Shown here in pieces: positions 34,492 to 42,717 of a DNA stretch of 61,003 nt; the stretch's first letter is position 1, and each line of letters begins with the position of its first letter. The notes below the pieces were generated by a model. It was not told where the DNA came from and did not search any database. It saw nothing but the letters and a program-made list of their open reading frames with translations. Source of the DNA: Oscillospiraceae bacterium (GTDB lineage: Bacteria > Bacillota > Clostridia > Oscillospirales > CAG-382); assembly GCA_015064625.1 (NCBI GenBank), contig SVRW01000014.1:1-61003 (forward strand). The letters run 5' to 3'. A program made the translations under genes and the position numbers.

Positions 34492-35712
34492 TTATCTGAT
34501 GCCGTATTTTTCGATAATATAGTCCATATCCTTATCCCCTCTGCCTGACAAGTTGATAAGAACTGAACCCTTGCCCATTGTTTGCGCAAGCTTTATACCG
34601 TATGCAACAGCGTGTGCGCTTTCGATAGCGGGAATTATACCTTCGAGACGGGAAAGGGCGAAGAAAGCGTCAATAGTTTCTTCATCGTTTATAACGTCGT
34701 ATTTTACTCTTCCCAAATCATGCAGGAAAGCGTGTTCAGGACCACTTGAAGGATAATCGAGACCGCTTGCAACAGAATAAACAGGAGCGGGCTCGCCGTT
34801 TTCGTCCTTCAGCATTATACTGTTGAAGCCATGCATAATTCCTTCCTCACCGTATTTAAGGCTCGCGGCATGGTCGCCCAACGCCGCGCCTCTGCCGTGA
34901 GGCTCTATTCCGTATATCTCAACGGGGTCGTTAAGGAATCCCGAGAAGAAGCCCATAGCGTTTGAACCACCGCCAACACAAGCAACTATAGCATCAGGAA
35001 GCTCACCTGTCATACCAGTGAACTGTTCTCTTGCTTCGACACCGATAACGCTCTGGAAATCTCTTACCATCATAGGAAAAGGATGAGGGCCAACAACAGA
35101 ACCGATACAGTAAATTGCAGTTTTGTATTCCTTGCTGTATGCGTCGAAAGCCGCATCAACAGCCTCTTTAAGCGTTGCAAGACCATGAGTTACCTCAACC
35201 ACGTTTGCACCGAGAATTTTCATTCTGGCAACGTTGGGAGCTTGCTTCTTGATATCAACGCTTCCCATGTAAATATCGCATTCAAGTCCGAAATAAGCCG
35301 CCGCAGTTGCAAGAGCAACACCATGCTGTCCTGCGCCCGTTTCTGCAATAACCTTTTTCTTGCCCATATATTTTGCAAGCAAGGCTTCACCCATACAGTG
35401 ATTTATTTTATGCGCACCAGAATGGTTAAGGTCTTCACGCTTTACGTAAAGCTGAACCCCTGTTCCAATATGGTTTGAAAGTCTTTCAAGGTATGAAATC
35501 GGGGTAGGTCTACCCTGAAATTCCTTACGAATCTTTCTCAATTCCGCAATAAATTTGGAAGATTTGCAAATGGTGAAATAAGATGCTGTTATTTCCTCCA
35601 TAGCTTCTTTAAGCTCGGGGGATATATAGCATCCGCCATATTTACCGAAATACCCGTTAGCATCGGGATAATGTTTAAAATAAGTATCAAAATCTATACC
35701 GTTAAAGTTCAT
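34492..35712 (-). CDS. trpB: Tryptophan synthase beta subunit (orphan)
   Basis: This 406-residue PLP enzyme joins serine and indole. The PLP lysine is in HSGAHKINH, the Ser-loop is [10 protein letters not shown], and the phosphate cup [10 protein letters not shown] and C-terminal GRGDKD are intact. Residues 30-75 are longer and differ from classical TrpB1 (a helix-rich [12 protein letters not shown] stretch before GRPTPI). ATG 35712 follows AAAGGA; eight codons upstream belong to the leader. No trpA or other trp gene is adjacent. A Trp T-box precedes it, so it is expressed when tryptophan is short, perhaps to salvage gut indole. Confidence 0.93.
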   Translation of the reverse strand: MNFNGIDFDTYFKHYPDANGYFGKYGGCYISPELKEAMEEITASYFTICKSSKFIAELRKIRKEFQGRPTPISYLERLSNHIGTGVQLYVKREDLNHSGAHKINHCMGEALLAKYMGKKKVIAETGAGQHGVALATAAAYFGLECDIYMGSVDIKKQAPNVARMKILGANVVEVTHGLATLKEAVDAAFDAYSKEYKTAIYCIGSVVGPHPFPMMVRDFQSVIGVEAREQFTGMTGELPDAIVACVGGGSNAMGFFSGFLNDPVEIYGIEPHGRGAALGDHAASLKYGEEGIMHGFNSIMLKDENGEPAPVYSVASGLDYPSSGPEHAFLHDLGRVKYDVINDEETIDAFFALSRLEGIIPAIESAHAVAYGIKLAQTMGKGSVLINLSGRGDKDMDYIIEKYGIR

Positions 35713-35736
35713 TTTAGTTTTCCTTTCAACATTCAA

Positions 35737-36086
35737 AATATATAATTATAAATCAATTATAACTCCGCCATCGTTTGGATAAAATAAACATAAAGCCCTC
35801 CGAATACAAAAATAGCCCCTGACAGAAATACACTTTCCGCCAAGGACGAATACTTCACATATCCGCGGTGCCACCTTGATTCACGCATTGAAGCGCGCCC
35901 TCTCAGGATACAGACATATCCTCGACAACTAACGTATGCCACACGTCGCAGAATACTCGGCAAAAACGCCTTTGACTGCGCCCTCCGCGGTCCATTTGCC
36001 AAATGGTTTCCAGCCTGACTCTCAGCAACGCAGGCTCTCTGTATAGGCCTTTTTTGGCTTTATCTCCGCATCAACAGTTTACTAAT
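35737..36086 (-). ncRNA. T-box leader, tryptophan-specific
   Basis: The T-box core AAGGTGGCACCGCGGA is at 35877-35862 on the - strand. Stem I closes with GCGG/CCGC, and the specifier loop shows TGG (35994-35992), the Trp codon, followed by A. A terminator stem (35846-35839 with 35823-35816, several G-U pairs) and a T5 run follow. Uncharged tRNA-Trp should favour the antiterminator and turn on trpB. Confidence 0.93.
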
Positions 36087-36092
36087 GTACTT

Positions 36093-36121
36093 ATTATATC
36101 ACCAGAACGCATCATTGTCAA
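36093..36121 (-). promoter_or_regulatory. Promoter of the T-box-trpB unit
   Basis: TTGACA (36121-36116), 17 bases, TATAAT (36098-36093) on the - strand. Confidence 0.9.
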
Positions 36122-36150
36122 TAGTTTTTTGCTTTTTTCTTTTTTGGTTA

Positions 36151-36179
36151 TTGACATACACTATAGGTTGTGGTAGAAT
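36151..36179 (+). promoter_or_regulatory. Promoter of the HAD phosphatase gene
   Basis: TTGACA (36151-36156), 17 bases, TAGAAT (36174-36179). It is back-to-back with the trpB promoter. Confidence 0.82.
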
Positions 36180-36247
36180 ATAACAGTAGAAAAATCGTTA
36201 TAAGGCGCATTATCGCTCTTTATCAACTTGTTACAGGAGGTTTGCAA

Positions 36248-37102
36248 ATGGCAAAAAAGACACCTAAAATTGCTTTACTTTACGATTTTGATAAAACTCT
36301 CTCAACGAAAGATATGCAGGAATATTCCTTCATACCTAACATCGGTATGTCTGCTGGTGAGTTCTGGTCGAAAGCCAACGAGCTTTCTGTGGAATTGAAG
36401 ATGGACAGAATTCTTGCATATATGTATCTTATGATAAAGGAAGCTACAGCAAAGGGCGTTCCCATCAGAAGAGAAAACTTCGTCCAGCTCGGTCGTGATA
36501 TTGAATTTTTCCCAGGTGTTACAACTTGGTTCGATAGAATAAACGCTTTTGGCAGAGAACATGGCGTTGAAATACAGCATTATATAATTTCTTCAGGACT
36601 TAAAGAAATTATTGAAGGCTCAAAAATATACAAGGAATTCAAAAAGATATATGCTTGCGAGTTCCATTACAACGAAAACGGTATAGCAGACTGGCCCTTG
36701 CTTGCTGTTAACTACACAGCAAAAACACAGTTCCCTTACAGAATAAACAAAGGGGTTCTCGATATTTCAAACGATAAGGATCTGAACAATCACGTTGCTG
36801 AGGATGACAGACCCGTACCTTTCAGAAATATGATTTATTTAGGTGACGGACTCACGGACGTTCCTTGCATGAAGCTTGTAAAGTCAAACGGTGGTCAGGC
36901 TATCGCAGTTTACACCAAGAGGAAAAACGTTGAAGATCTTCTCCGCTACAGCAGAGTAAACTATATTGCCCCTGCCAACTATGGTGCAAATGGTTATCTC
37001 GAAACCTTGGTTAAAGAAATAATTGTTCAGATGGCATCTACTGATTTCCTCGTAAGAAAAAGCAAAAATCAGGTAAAGAGATTGCCTGAAAGCGCAGAAT
37101 AA
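36248..37102 (+). CDS. HAD-superfamily phosphatase
   Basis: This 284-residue protein has the HAD catalytic motif DFDKTLS (DxDxT variant), Ser in YIISSGLKE (motif II) and GDGLTDVPCMK (motif IV), the layout of phosphoserine-phosphatase-like type IB HADs. The cap domain (about 30-110) is helical. The natural substrate is unknown. ATG 36248 is chosen for its GGAGG at the right distance; 26 earlier in-frame codons overlap the promoter. The GH78-like gene follows after 28 bases, possibly in one operon. Confidence 0.83.
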   Translation: MAKKTPKIALLYDFDKTLSTKDMQEYSFIPNIGMSAGEFWSKANELSVELKMDRILAYMYLMIKEATAKGVPIRRENFVQLGRDIEFFPGVTTWFDRINAFGREHGVEIQHYIISSGLKEIIEGSKIYKEFKKIYACEFHYNENGIADWPLLAVNYTAKTQFPYRINKGVLDISNDKDLNNHVAEDDRPVPFRNMIYLGDGLTDVPCMKLVKSNGGQAIAVYTKRKNVEDLLRYSRVNYIAPANYGANGYLETLVKEIIVQMASTDFLVRKSKNQVKRLPESAE

Positions 37103-37130
37103 TCTTTTTCAAACATCAAGAGGAATATTT

Positions 37131-39278
37131 ATGAAGAAATACAGCTTCAAAGAGGCCTTGCCCGTATGGGAAAAAGGTGAAGATAAATCCATGAACTACC
37201 ATTTGGTTTTCAGAAGCATTATTGCGAAAAAGGAAAACGTTGTTGTTGCAGTAAGTGCATCAAATATGTATCAGATGTTCGTAAACGGTGTTATGGTAGA
37301 AGAAGGTCCTGCAAGAGCAGGACACGGATATTATCGAGTTGACGAGATAAATATAACGAAATATCTCACAAAAGAAGAAAACGTTGTAGCATTTTTCGTT
37401 GCAGGATATTACGTTGAAAACTTTTATCTTATTAAACAGCCCTCTTTCTTCTGTTGCGAAATAATCGCGGACGGTGAAGTTATTGCTTCAACGGGAAAAA
37501 GAGGATTCGTTGCTAAATATAACGGTGAACGTATCCGCAAGGTAGCAAGATTTTCATATCAAAGAGCGTTTTCTGAATATTACGTTCTCAACGGTGAAAA
37601 CCAAGACTTCATAATGAACGTGGATGCTCGTTTTAAAGAAGTTGTTCTCGAAGAAACAGAGCACAAAAGCTTTTTGACGAGAGGTGTTCCCTACCCCAAA
37701 TATGACAGAGTTTCGGTTGACAAAGCCGTTGCAAAAGGTACAGTTTTGTTCCGCAACGAACTCGCAAACACGGAAAGACATCCCATGTTAAACAGGTTCG
37801 TGACCCCTACATTCGACTGCGAGGGTTATGCCTTGGATGACGTGGAGTTCATAAACTCTGACGAGGTTGAAAAAGGCATTTACACCAAAACTGAGGACGT
37901 AAACGCACCTTTTGAACCTACGGCACTCGATTCTGACGAATACATAGTTTATAAATTCAAGTGCATCAACTGTGGTTTCATCAAATTGGAGGTTGAAGCG
38001 TCCGAGGATTGTCAGCTTCTTTGTGCCTTCGACGAGCTTGACGTTGACGGTGACGTTGATACGCAACGTTTGCCCTCAACCATTGCTTCTATTATTTGGA
38101 GTTTTAAGGCAGGAAAATATACTCTTATTGCAAACGAGCCGTACAGTGTTCATTACATGAAGCTTATCAACCGTTCCGCAGGAAAGCTGAAGATAAACTA
38201 TGCAGGGATGATTGAATACAAATTTCCCCTTGATGTAAAGCCGTTAAACAGCGGAAACGAAAATCTTGATAAAATCTATCTTGCCGCTGTTGAAACCTTC
38301 AGGCAGAACACTCTTGACATTTACATGGACTGCGCATCCCGTGAACGTGCAGGATGGCTTTGCGACAGCTTCTTCACTTCAAGAGTTGAAAAGGCTTTGA
38401 CTGGCAAATCCTTGGTAGAGAAGAACTTCCTTGAAAATTTCCTCATGCCCGAAAGCTTTAAATACATCGAAAAGGGTATGCTCCCTATGTGTTACCCTGC
38501 CGATTTCCCTTCGGGTGAGTTCATTCCCAACTGGGCAATGTGGTACGTTCTTGAATTAGAAGAATATTTCGGAAGAACAGGCGACAGAGAACTGGTAGAT
38601 ATGGCAAAGAAGAAGGTTTTTGAGCTTCTTCAATACTTTGAGGAGTTCGAAAACGAAGACGGACTTCTGGAAAAATTGAGAAACTGGATTTTCGTTGAAT
38701 GGTCACCCGCCAATGATTTCGTTCGTGACGTCAGCTATCCTACCAATATGCTTTACGCAAGAATGCTTGAAGCTGTAGGAAAGCTTTACGACAGCAAATA
38801 TTTTGAAAAAGCAAAGAAGATAAAGGAAGTTATCAACAAACAATCCTTCTTTGACGGCTTCTACCATGACCACGCCATGAGAGAAGAGGACGGAACGCTC
38901 CGCGTGGTTAAGAAAGACATAACAGAAACATGTCAATACTACGCTTTCTACATGGGATGTGCTACGAAAGAAACAAAACCAGAGCTTTTCAAAACCCTTA
39001 TAGAAGATTTTGGTGCTAAACGTTCAAAAACGGGAAAATGGGCAGAAATCCATCCCTCAAACGTATTTATCGGGAACTATTTAAGACTCGATATTTTGTG
39101 CCGTGAAAAGCTTTATGACGAGATTTTAGTCGATGTGGAAGGATTTTTCACTCATATGCAAGAACGCACAGGCACGCTTTGGGAGCTTCTTACAACGGGC
39201 GGAACTTGTTGCCACGGGTTTGCATCTCACGTTATAGTTTGGCTACATACTATCTTTAATAAACCAGGGGCTTTTTAA
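37131..39278 (+). CDS. Alpha-L-rhamnosidase-like glycosidase (GH78 clan)
   Basis: This 715-residue cytosolic enzyme has N-terminal beta-sandwich domains (about 1-370; lectin-like MYQMFVNGVMVEEGPA) and an (alpha/alpha)6 barrel (about 375-690). The barrel has the DCASRERAGWLCD segment, matching the D...PSRDRxxWxGD signature of GH78, and later GTLWELLTTGGTCCHGFASHVIVWL with the Glu/His pair. No signal peptide is present. Substrate is likely terminal rhamnose from imported oligosaccharides, but the clan includes others. The last four codons lie in a terminator-like hairpin. AAGAGGA is the ribosome site. Confidence 0.8.
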   Translation: MKKYSFKEALPVWEKGEDKSMNYHLVFRSIIAKKENVVVAVSASNMYQMFVNGVMVEEGPARAGHGYYRVDEINITKYLTKEENVVAFFVAGYYVENFYLIKQPSFFCCEIIADGEVIASTGKRGFVAKYNGERIRKVARFSYQRAFSEYYVLNGENQDFIMNVDARFKEVVLEETEHKSFLTRGVPYPKYDRVSVDKAVAKGTVLFRNELANTERHPMLNRFVTPTFDCEGYALDDVEFINSDEVEKGIYTKTEDVNAPFEPTALDSDEYIVYKFKCINCGFIKLEVEASEDCQLLCAFDELDVDGDVDTQRLPSTIASIIWSFKAGKYTLIANEPYSVHYMKLINRSAGKLKINYAGMIEYKFPLDVKPLNSGNENLDKIYLAAVETFRQNTLDIYMDCASRERAGWLCDSFFTSRVEKALTGKSLVEKNFLENFLMPESFKYIEKGMLPMCYPADFPSGEFIPNWAMWYVLELEEYFGRTGDRELVDMAKKKVFELLQYFEEFENEDGLLEKLRNWIFVEWSPANDFVRDVSYPTNMLYARMLEAVGKLYDSKYFEKAKKIKEVINKQSFFDGFYHDHAMREEDGTLRVVKKDITETCQYYAFYMGCATKETKPELFKTLIEDFGAKRSKTGKWAEIHPSNVFIGNYLRLDILCREKLYDEILVDVEGFFTHMQERTGTLWELLTTGGTCCHGFASHVIVWLHTIFNKPGAF

Positions 39279-39291
39279 AAAAAGCCCCTGG
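39264..39291 (+). terminator. Hairpin overlapping the stop of the GH78-like gene
   Basis: CCAGGGGCTTTTT and AAAAAGCCCCTGG are perfect 13-base arms with the TAA stop inside. No T run follows, so it may act by RNA protection or weak termination. Confidence 0.7.
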
Positions 39292-39333
39292 ACCCAAAAA
39301 CTTCAATCGCTATCGCATTAAGTGATTATGATA
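39285..39333. repeat. 49-bp direct repeat, copy 1
   Basis: Begins with the right arm of the hairpin (CCCCTGGACCC) and is exact in copy 2 at 39415, 130 bp away. Confidence 0.9.
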
Positions 39334-39414
39334 CGCCGTAAAGATGGGACTTTCAAATCGGCAAACATATCAAAGAGTATCGAATCGCGAAGCGCATTAG
39401 CCGTCCGCAAGGAC

Positions 39415-39463
39415 CCCCTGGACCCAAAAACTTCAATCGCTATCGCATTAAGTGATTATGATA
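39415..39463. repeat. 49-bp direct repeat, copy 2
   Basis: Exact copy of 39285-39333; the match continues with changes for about 8 bp. Confidence 0.9.
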
Positions 39464-39496
39464 TACTGTAAGCATAACAGAATACATACAAAATTT

Positions 39497-39536
39497 AAAA
39501 GTTCAATTCATGGGGCACCCCTTGAATTGAACTTTT
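39497..39536. terminator. Strong palindromic terminator-like element
   Basis: A 14-base perfect stem (39497-39510 with 39523-39536) closes a second GGGG/CCCC stem. T-rich tails exist on both sides, so it could serve both convergent genes. Confidence 0.75.
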
Positions 39537-39621
39537 TACTATTTTTCTATCATCATGAGAAAGATTTTCTTCCCCATTGCCCATTACCACCTATCTTACG
39601 GCTTCCACAACATGAAAAAGC

Positions 39622-39699
39622 TTGCTTTCTCTTTTGCTTCTTTTCTCTTTCACTGAAAAGGTTTGCTTTCTCTTTTGCTTCTTTTCTCTTTCACTGAAA
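39622..39699. repeat. Two 37-bp copies of a 41-bp tandem repeat at the reductase 3' end
   Basis: The copies at 39622-39658 and 39663-39699 match exactly (pyrimidine-rich on the + strand). The second contains the last codons and stop of the - strand reductase. Confidence 0.9.
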
Positions 39700-40812
39700 G
39701 AGAAAAGAAGACATCGTTTCAGAGATTTTTATTTGTTGCGGACAAACAGCTTCGCAAGCCTTGCAGGCTATGCACTCGGATGGCTTTCCGCCCTTTGAAT
39801 CCTTCACCTCAAGTTCCAACGTTTCGCCCTTGGCAAATTCATTGTAAACGTTGATAACCGACGGGATATCAATTCCCGCAGGACAATTCGGAACGCAATA
39901 ATTACACGATGTGCATGGAAGCGTCTTTCTGCTCATCATGTCGTCACCAACAGAAACAAGTGTTTTGAATTCATCAGCCGTAAGCGGTTTTTCCTCAGAG
40001 AACGTTTTTATGTTTTCCAGAAGTTGTTCTTTAGAGGACATGCCTGAAAGAACCATTGTGACACCCTGTATAGATTGCAAAAATCTGAACGCAAGAGCAG
40101 GAGCGGATTCACCTTTTTTGATGTCCTCAAGAACAGATTCGTATTTCAGCGGAGTTGTTGCAAGTCTACCGCCTCTTACAGGTTCCATAACCCATATAGG
40201 TATATTCATCTGATTCAGAACCTCAACCTTTGCTTTCGCATCCTGATAATTCCAATCAATATAATTAAGCTGAATCTGAACGAAATCTATATGCTTTCCG
40301 TAAGCCTCAAGAAATTCTTTCATAATCTCAAGGCTTGCGTGAATTGAAAACCCGATATGCTTTATTCTACCTAGTTCCTTCTGCTTTACGAAATAGGAAA
40401 AATCACCGTATTTTTCATCGTTCAAATAATGCTTGTAATTGCTTTCGGAAACCGTATGAAAAAGATAAAAATCTATATAATCCGTACGAAGTCTTTCAAG
40501 CTGTTTTTCGAATATTTCCTCCGCTTTGCCCATGTTTCCAAGGTCATATCCTGGAAATTTGGTTGCAAGATAAAAGCTCTCTCTTGGGTATTTTGAAAGC
40601 ATTTTTCCAACAACAGGCTCTGAGCACCCGTTATGATATCCCCAAGCTGTATCGAAATAATTTATTCCGTTTTTTATGGCAAGGTCAAACATTTCTGCAG
40701 TTCTGACCTCGTCAATATCTCCGTCGTTTTTCTTGTTTTCAAGCATGGGAAATCTCATACATCCCAAACCTAACGCGGATAATTTTTTATCGTGAAAATT
40801 CTTATAAATCAT
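39691..40812 (-). CDS. Aldo/keto reductase with C-terminal 4Fe-4S ferredoxin domain
   Basis: This 373-residue oxidoreductase has an AKR barrel (about 1-285): the catalytic Asp and Tyr are in YFDTAWGYH, the Lys in LATKFP, the His in FLFHT-like YLFHTV. A ferredoxin-type tail holds two clusters: CTSCNYCVPNCP and CIACKACEAVCP. This architecture is common in strict anaerobes, and the clusters suggest electron exchange with ferredoxin. Substrate unknown. AGGAG precedes the ATG. The last codons lie in a tandem repeat, which may have altered the C-terminus. Confidence 0.9.
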   Translation of the reverse strand: MIYKNFHDKKLSALGLGCMRFPMLENKKNDGDIDEVRTAEMFDLAIKNGINYFDTAWGYHNGCSEPVVGKMLSKYPRESFYLATKFPGYDLGNMGKAEEIFEKQLERLRTDYIDFYLFHTVSESNYKHYLNDEKYGDFSYFVKQKELGRIKHIGFSIHASLEIMKEFLEAYGKHIDFVQIQLNYIDWNYQDAKAKVEVLNQMNIPIWVMEPVRGGRLATTPLKYESVLEDIKKGESAPALAFRFLQSIQGVTMVLSGMSSKEQLLENIKTFSEEKPLTADEFKTLVSVGDDMMSRKTLPCTSCNYCVPNCPAGIDIPSVINVYNEFAKGETLELEVKDSKGGKPSECIACKACEAVCPQQIKISETMSSFLFQ

Positions 40813-40864
40813 ATTTTTCTCCTATCTGATATTAAAATACAGCCCAACGTTAAAACTATAACTA

Positions 40865-40893
40865 ATTATACAGTTTTAATTGTTTCAAGTCAA
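40865..40893 (-). promoter_or_regulatory. Promoter of the aldo/keto reductase gene
   Basis: TTGACT (40893-40888), 17 bases, TATAAT (40870-40865) on the - strand. Confidence 0.82.
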
Positions 40894-40899
40894 GAGAAA

Positions 40900-40937
40900 A
40901 ATAAATATTGCCGTTCAATTTGATTTAAACGGCAATA
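40900..40937 (-). terminator. Terminator of the NADAR-like operon
   Basis: TATTGCCGTT (40906-40915) pairs with AACGGCAATA (40928-40937). TTTATTTTT follows on the - strand. Confidence 0.85.
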
Positions 40938-40951
40938 CTTATTATATTAAA

Positions 40952-41593
40952 CTATTTTAAAAGCCCGATATAAAAATCAAAATCCTTACATTCATCCACA
41001 ATTCCAAGTTTAGAAAGAGAAGCAAAAACGGCTGCTGCCTCCGCTTGACAGTTTAAGCTTCTTTCCGGATTGAATTCAATATCTGTAAATGCATCATACT
41101 GTAAAAGCTTTTCCGCGAGGTCCTTGTTTTCCATAAGGGCATTTATGTATATCCAATTATAAAATGCGGTACGAGGTAATATAGGCATTTCTTTCCCTTC
41201 AAACCAAAACTTTTTTAAACCCCCGCTCTCAAAAAGTCGGGGATCTTTTTTTGCCTCCCTCGAACTTTTTTCGAACAAATCTGTATAAGGACCGCCTTTT
41301 TCAAATACTTTTCCTCCTTGGTAAACACATTCTACAGATATGCTTTTTTTGAGCGACGGAACGAACTTCGTCAAATTAAATGCACTCAGTTCAACCCCTT
41401 CTTCACAAAGAGATTTGGATGATATTTCAAGAATATTCCAAGAAGGAAAAAGCTTTCTGTATCCGTCATGAAGCGACTTTATATTTTTTTGTTTTTGCGA
41501 AATTGCAAATCCGCCATTCCATTGGAAATTAACAGGTACAACATTAAAAAAGGGTGCTTTTTGTTTAGGTACAAAAACAGGTCTCTGAGCCAT
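40952..41593 (-). CDS. NADAR-like protein (DarT1-associated antitoxin family)
   Basis: This 213-residue protein matches my memory of the DUF6977/DarT1-associated NADAR family: MAQRPVFVP start, FQWNGGFAISQKQKNIKSLH, VSVECVYQG-like SVECVYQGGKVFEKGGPYTDL, and TDIEFNPERSLNCQAEAAAVFASL. NADAR enzymes remove ADP-ribose from guanosine and counter DarT1-type toxins. No DarT gene is adjacent; the upstream partner is a 130-residue protein I do not recognise, three bases away. So it could be a lone antitoxin, a partner of a new toxin, or a repair enzyme. Confidence 0.65.
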   Translation of the reverse strand: MAQRPVFVPKQKAPFFNVVPVNFQWNGGFAISQKQKNIKSLHDGYRKLFPSWNILEISSKSLCEEGVELSAFNLTKFVPSLKKSISVECVYQGGKVFEKGGPYTDLFEKSSREAKKDPRLFESGGLKKFWFEGKEMPILPRTAFYNWIYINALMENKDLAEKLLQYDAFTDIEFNPERSLNCQAEAAAVFASLSKLGIVDECKDFDFYIGLLK

Positions 41594-41596
41594 AAT

Positions 41597-41989
41597 TTAC
41601 TCCTCATATACAACAGCAAGAATTTCTCCTTTTTCGCACGCGGCAAGGCATTCGTTTCGGAGATATAAATATATACCCATGTTTTCTTCTTTTTCATCAA
41701 CAGGGTCTTTAGTAAAACTCAAAACGCCATCCGTAAGTAAAATCAACAGACGTCCATCTTTCAAGGGAATCGTATGAAAATCACAATGGGTATTCAAGGT
41801 CTTTTCCATAATTTTCTTTGCCGCATCTTTAAGTTTTTCGGGATCTTTTTGATCTTCAATATCTATCATTACCATTATTCGTTCCCCAAGGCAAGCAAAA
41901 CTTATACCATCACTGTAACCCCTGAATTTTTTAATAGAATCAATTTCGCCTTCAGTAAGTTCACGGTTAACTAATTTTTCAATGATCAT
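41597..41989 (-). CDS. Unknown 130-residue protein coupled to the NADAR-like gene
   Basis: I do not recognise a family. It is acidic, without helices crossing the membrane, and reads as one alpha/beta domain: a helical start (ELTEGEIDSIKKFRG), a strand pair around ERIMVMIDIEDQ, a helix DAAKKIMEKTL, a strand pair GRLLILLTDGVLSF, and a helical end. ATG 41989 follows GGAGG; nine upstream codons lack a ribosome site. It is translationally close to the NADAR-like gene and shares its promoter, so the two likely work together. Confidence 0.75.
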   Translation of the reverse strand: MIIEKLVNRELTEGEIDSIKKFRGYSDGISFACLGERIMVMIDIEDQKDPEKLKDAAKKIMEKTLNTHCDFHTIPLKDGRLLILLTDGVLSFTKDPVDEKEENMGIYLYLRNECLAACEKGEILAVVYEE

Positions 41990-42073
41990 TACAATACCTC
42001 CGTTTTCTAACACCAAAACATAAAATAAAGCCTAAAAAGTTTTAAAATACCTTTTTTTATTCTTTACCCCCTT

Positions 42074-42088
42074 CTATTCAATTTTCAA
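42074..42088 (-). other. Possible five-codon leader ORF
   Basis: AAGGAGG (42103-42097) lies eight bases before TTG-AAA-ATT-GAA-TAG on the - strand, within the leader of the 130-residue gene. It could be a regulatory micro-ORF or the leftover start of a deleted gene. Confidence 0.35.
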
Positions 42089-42122
42089 GCTTCGTACCTC
42101 CTTAAAACGAGAAAGGAATCGG

Positions 42123-42151
42123 ATTGTAACATATTTTTTCGTCTTTGTCAA
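42123..42151 (-). promoter_or_regulatory. Promoter of the NADAR-like operon
   Basis: TTGACA (42151-42146), 17 bases, TACAAT (42128-42123) on the - strand. The leader is about 125 bases, long for this window. Confidence 0.8.
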
Positions 42152-42161
42152 TAGGAAAAAT

Positions 42162-42199
42162 AAAAAAAATTAACCGAGAGAAAAATTCCTCTCGGTTAA
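42162..42199 (-). terminator. Terminator of rplJ-rplL
   Basis: TTAACCGAGAG (42170-42180) pairs with CTCTCGGTTAA (42189-42199). A run of T8 follows on the - strand. Confidence 0.95.
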
Positions 42200-42231
42200 A
42201 ATTCGAAACAAAAATCAGTTTATTTCTAAAC

Positions 42232-42606
42232 TTATTTAATTTCAACAGTTGCGCCTGCGTCTTCAAGCTGTTTCTTGAGAGCTTCTGCGTCTGCTTTGGA
42301 GATGCCTTCTTTAACTGCCTTGGGAGCTTCTTCAACGAATGCTTTTGCTTCGCCGAGACCAAGACCTGTAAGTTCTCTAACAACTTTGATAACTGCGATT
42401 TTCTTTGCAGCATCAACGCCTTTGAGAATTACGTCAAATTCTGTTTTTTCTTCTGCTGCAGCAGCTGCAGGAGCAGCAGCAACAGCCATAGGAGCTGCAG
42501 CGGATACGCCAAATACTTCTTCAAGAGTTTTTACGAGCTCAGAGAGTTCGATAACTGTAAGTTCTTTAACCTGTTCAACAAGTGCTGTGATTTTTTCGGA
42601 TGCCAT
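42232..42606 (-). CDS. rplL: Ribosomal protein L7/L12
   Basis: This 124-residue acidic protein forms the ribosomal stalk that recruits elongation factors. The N-terminal dimer domain, an Ala-rich hinge (about 38-54) and the C-terminal domain ([41 protein letters not shown]) are all normal. ATG 42606 follows GGAGG; five earlier codons are not part of it. It is the second gene after rplJ. Confidence 0.98.
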   Translation of the reverse strand: MASEKITALVEQVKELTVIELSELVKTLEEVFGVSAAAPMAVAAAPAAAAAEEKTEFDVILKGVDAAKKIAVIKVVRELTGLGLGEAKAFVEEAPKAVKEGISKADAEALKKQLEDAGATVEIK

Positions 42607-42682
42607 TACAATATCCTCCATTTACTTTTGTTAATAATTTTTTATTTTGAATTTTGTTATGCGACATTTACGCCGCTAAGTA

Positions 42683-42697
42683 CGGGAACAGTTCCCG
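42683..42697. other. Short palindrome between rplJ and rplL
   Basis: CGGGAAC/GTTCCCG around one A. It may tune the higher dose of L7/L12 through processing or stability. Confidence 0.55.
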
Positions 42698-42717
42698 CTG
42701 TTTCTGGTTTGAAGCGA

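Noticed and set aside
35757..36002. 81-residue - strand frame before trpB
   Set aside because: It lies wholly within the T-box leader, including the T-box core, so it is structured RNA and not a protein gene.
39285..39699. Insertion sequence in the GH78-reductase gap
   Set aside because: There are direct repeats and palindromes but no transposase frame and no terminal inverted repeats with a target duplication.
40952..41989. Canonical DarT1-NADAR pair
   Set aside because: The upstream 130-residue protein lacks the size and motifs of a DarT ADP-ribosyltransferase.
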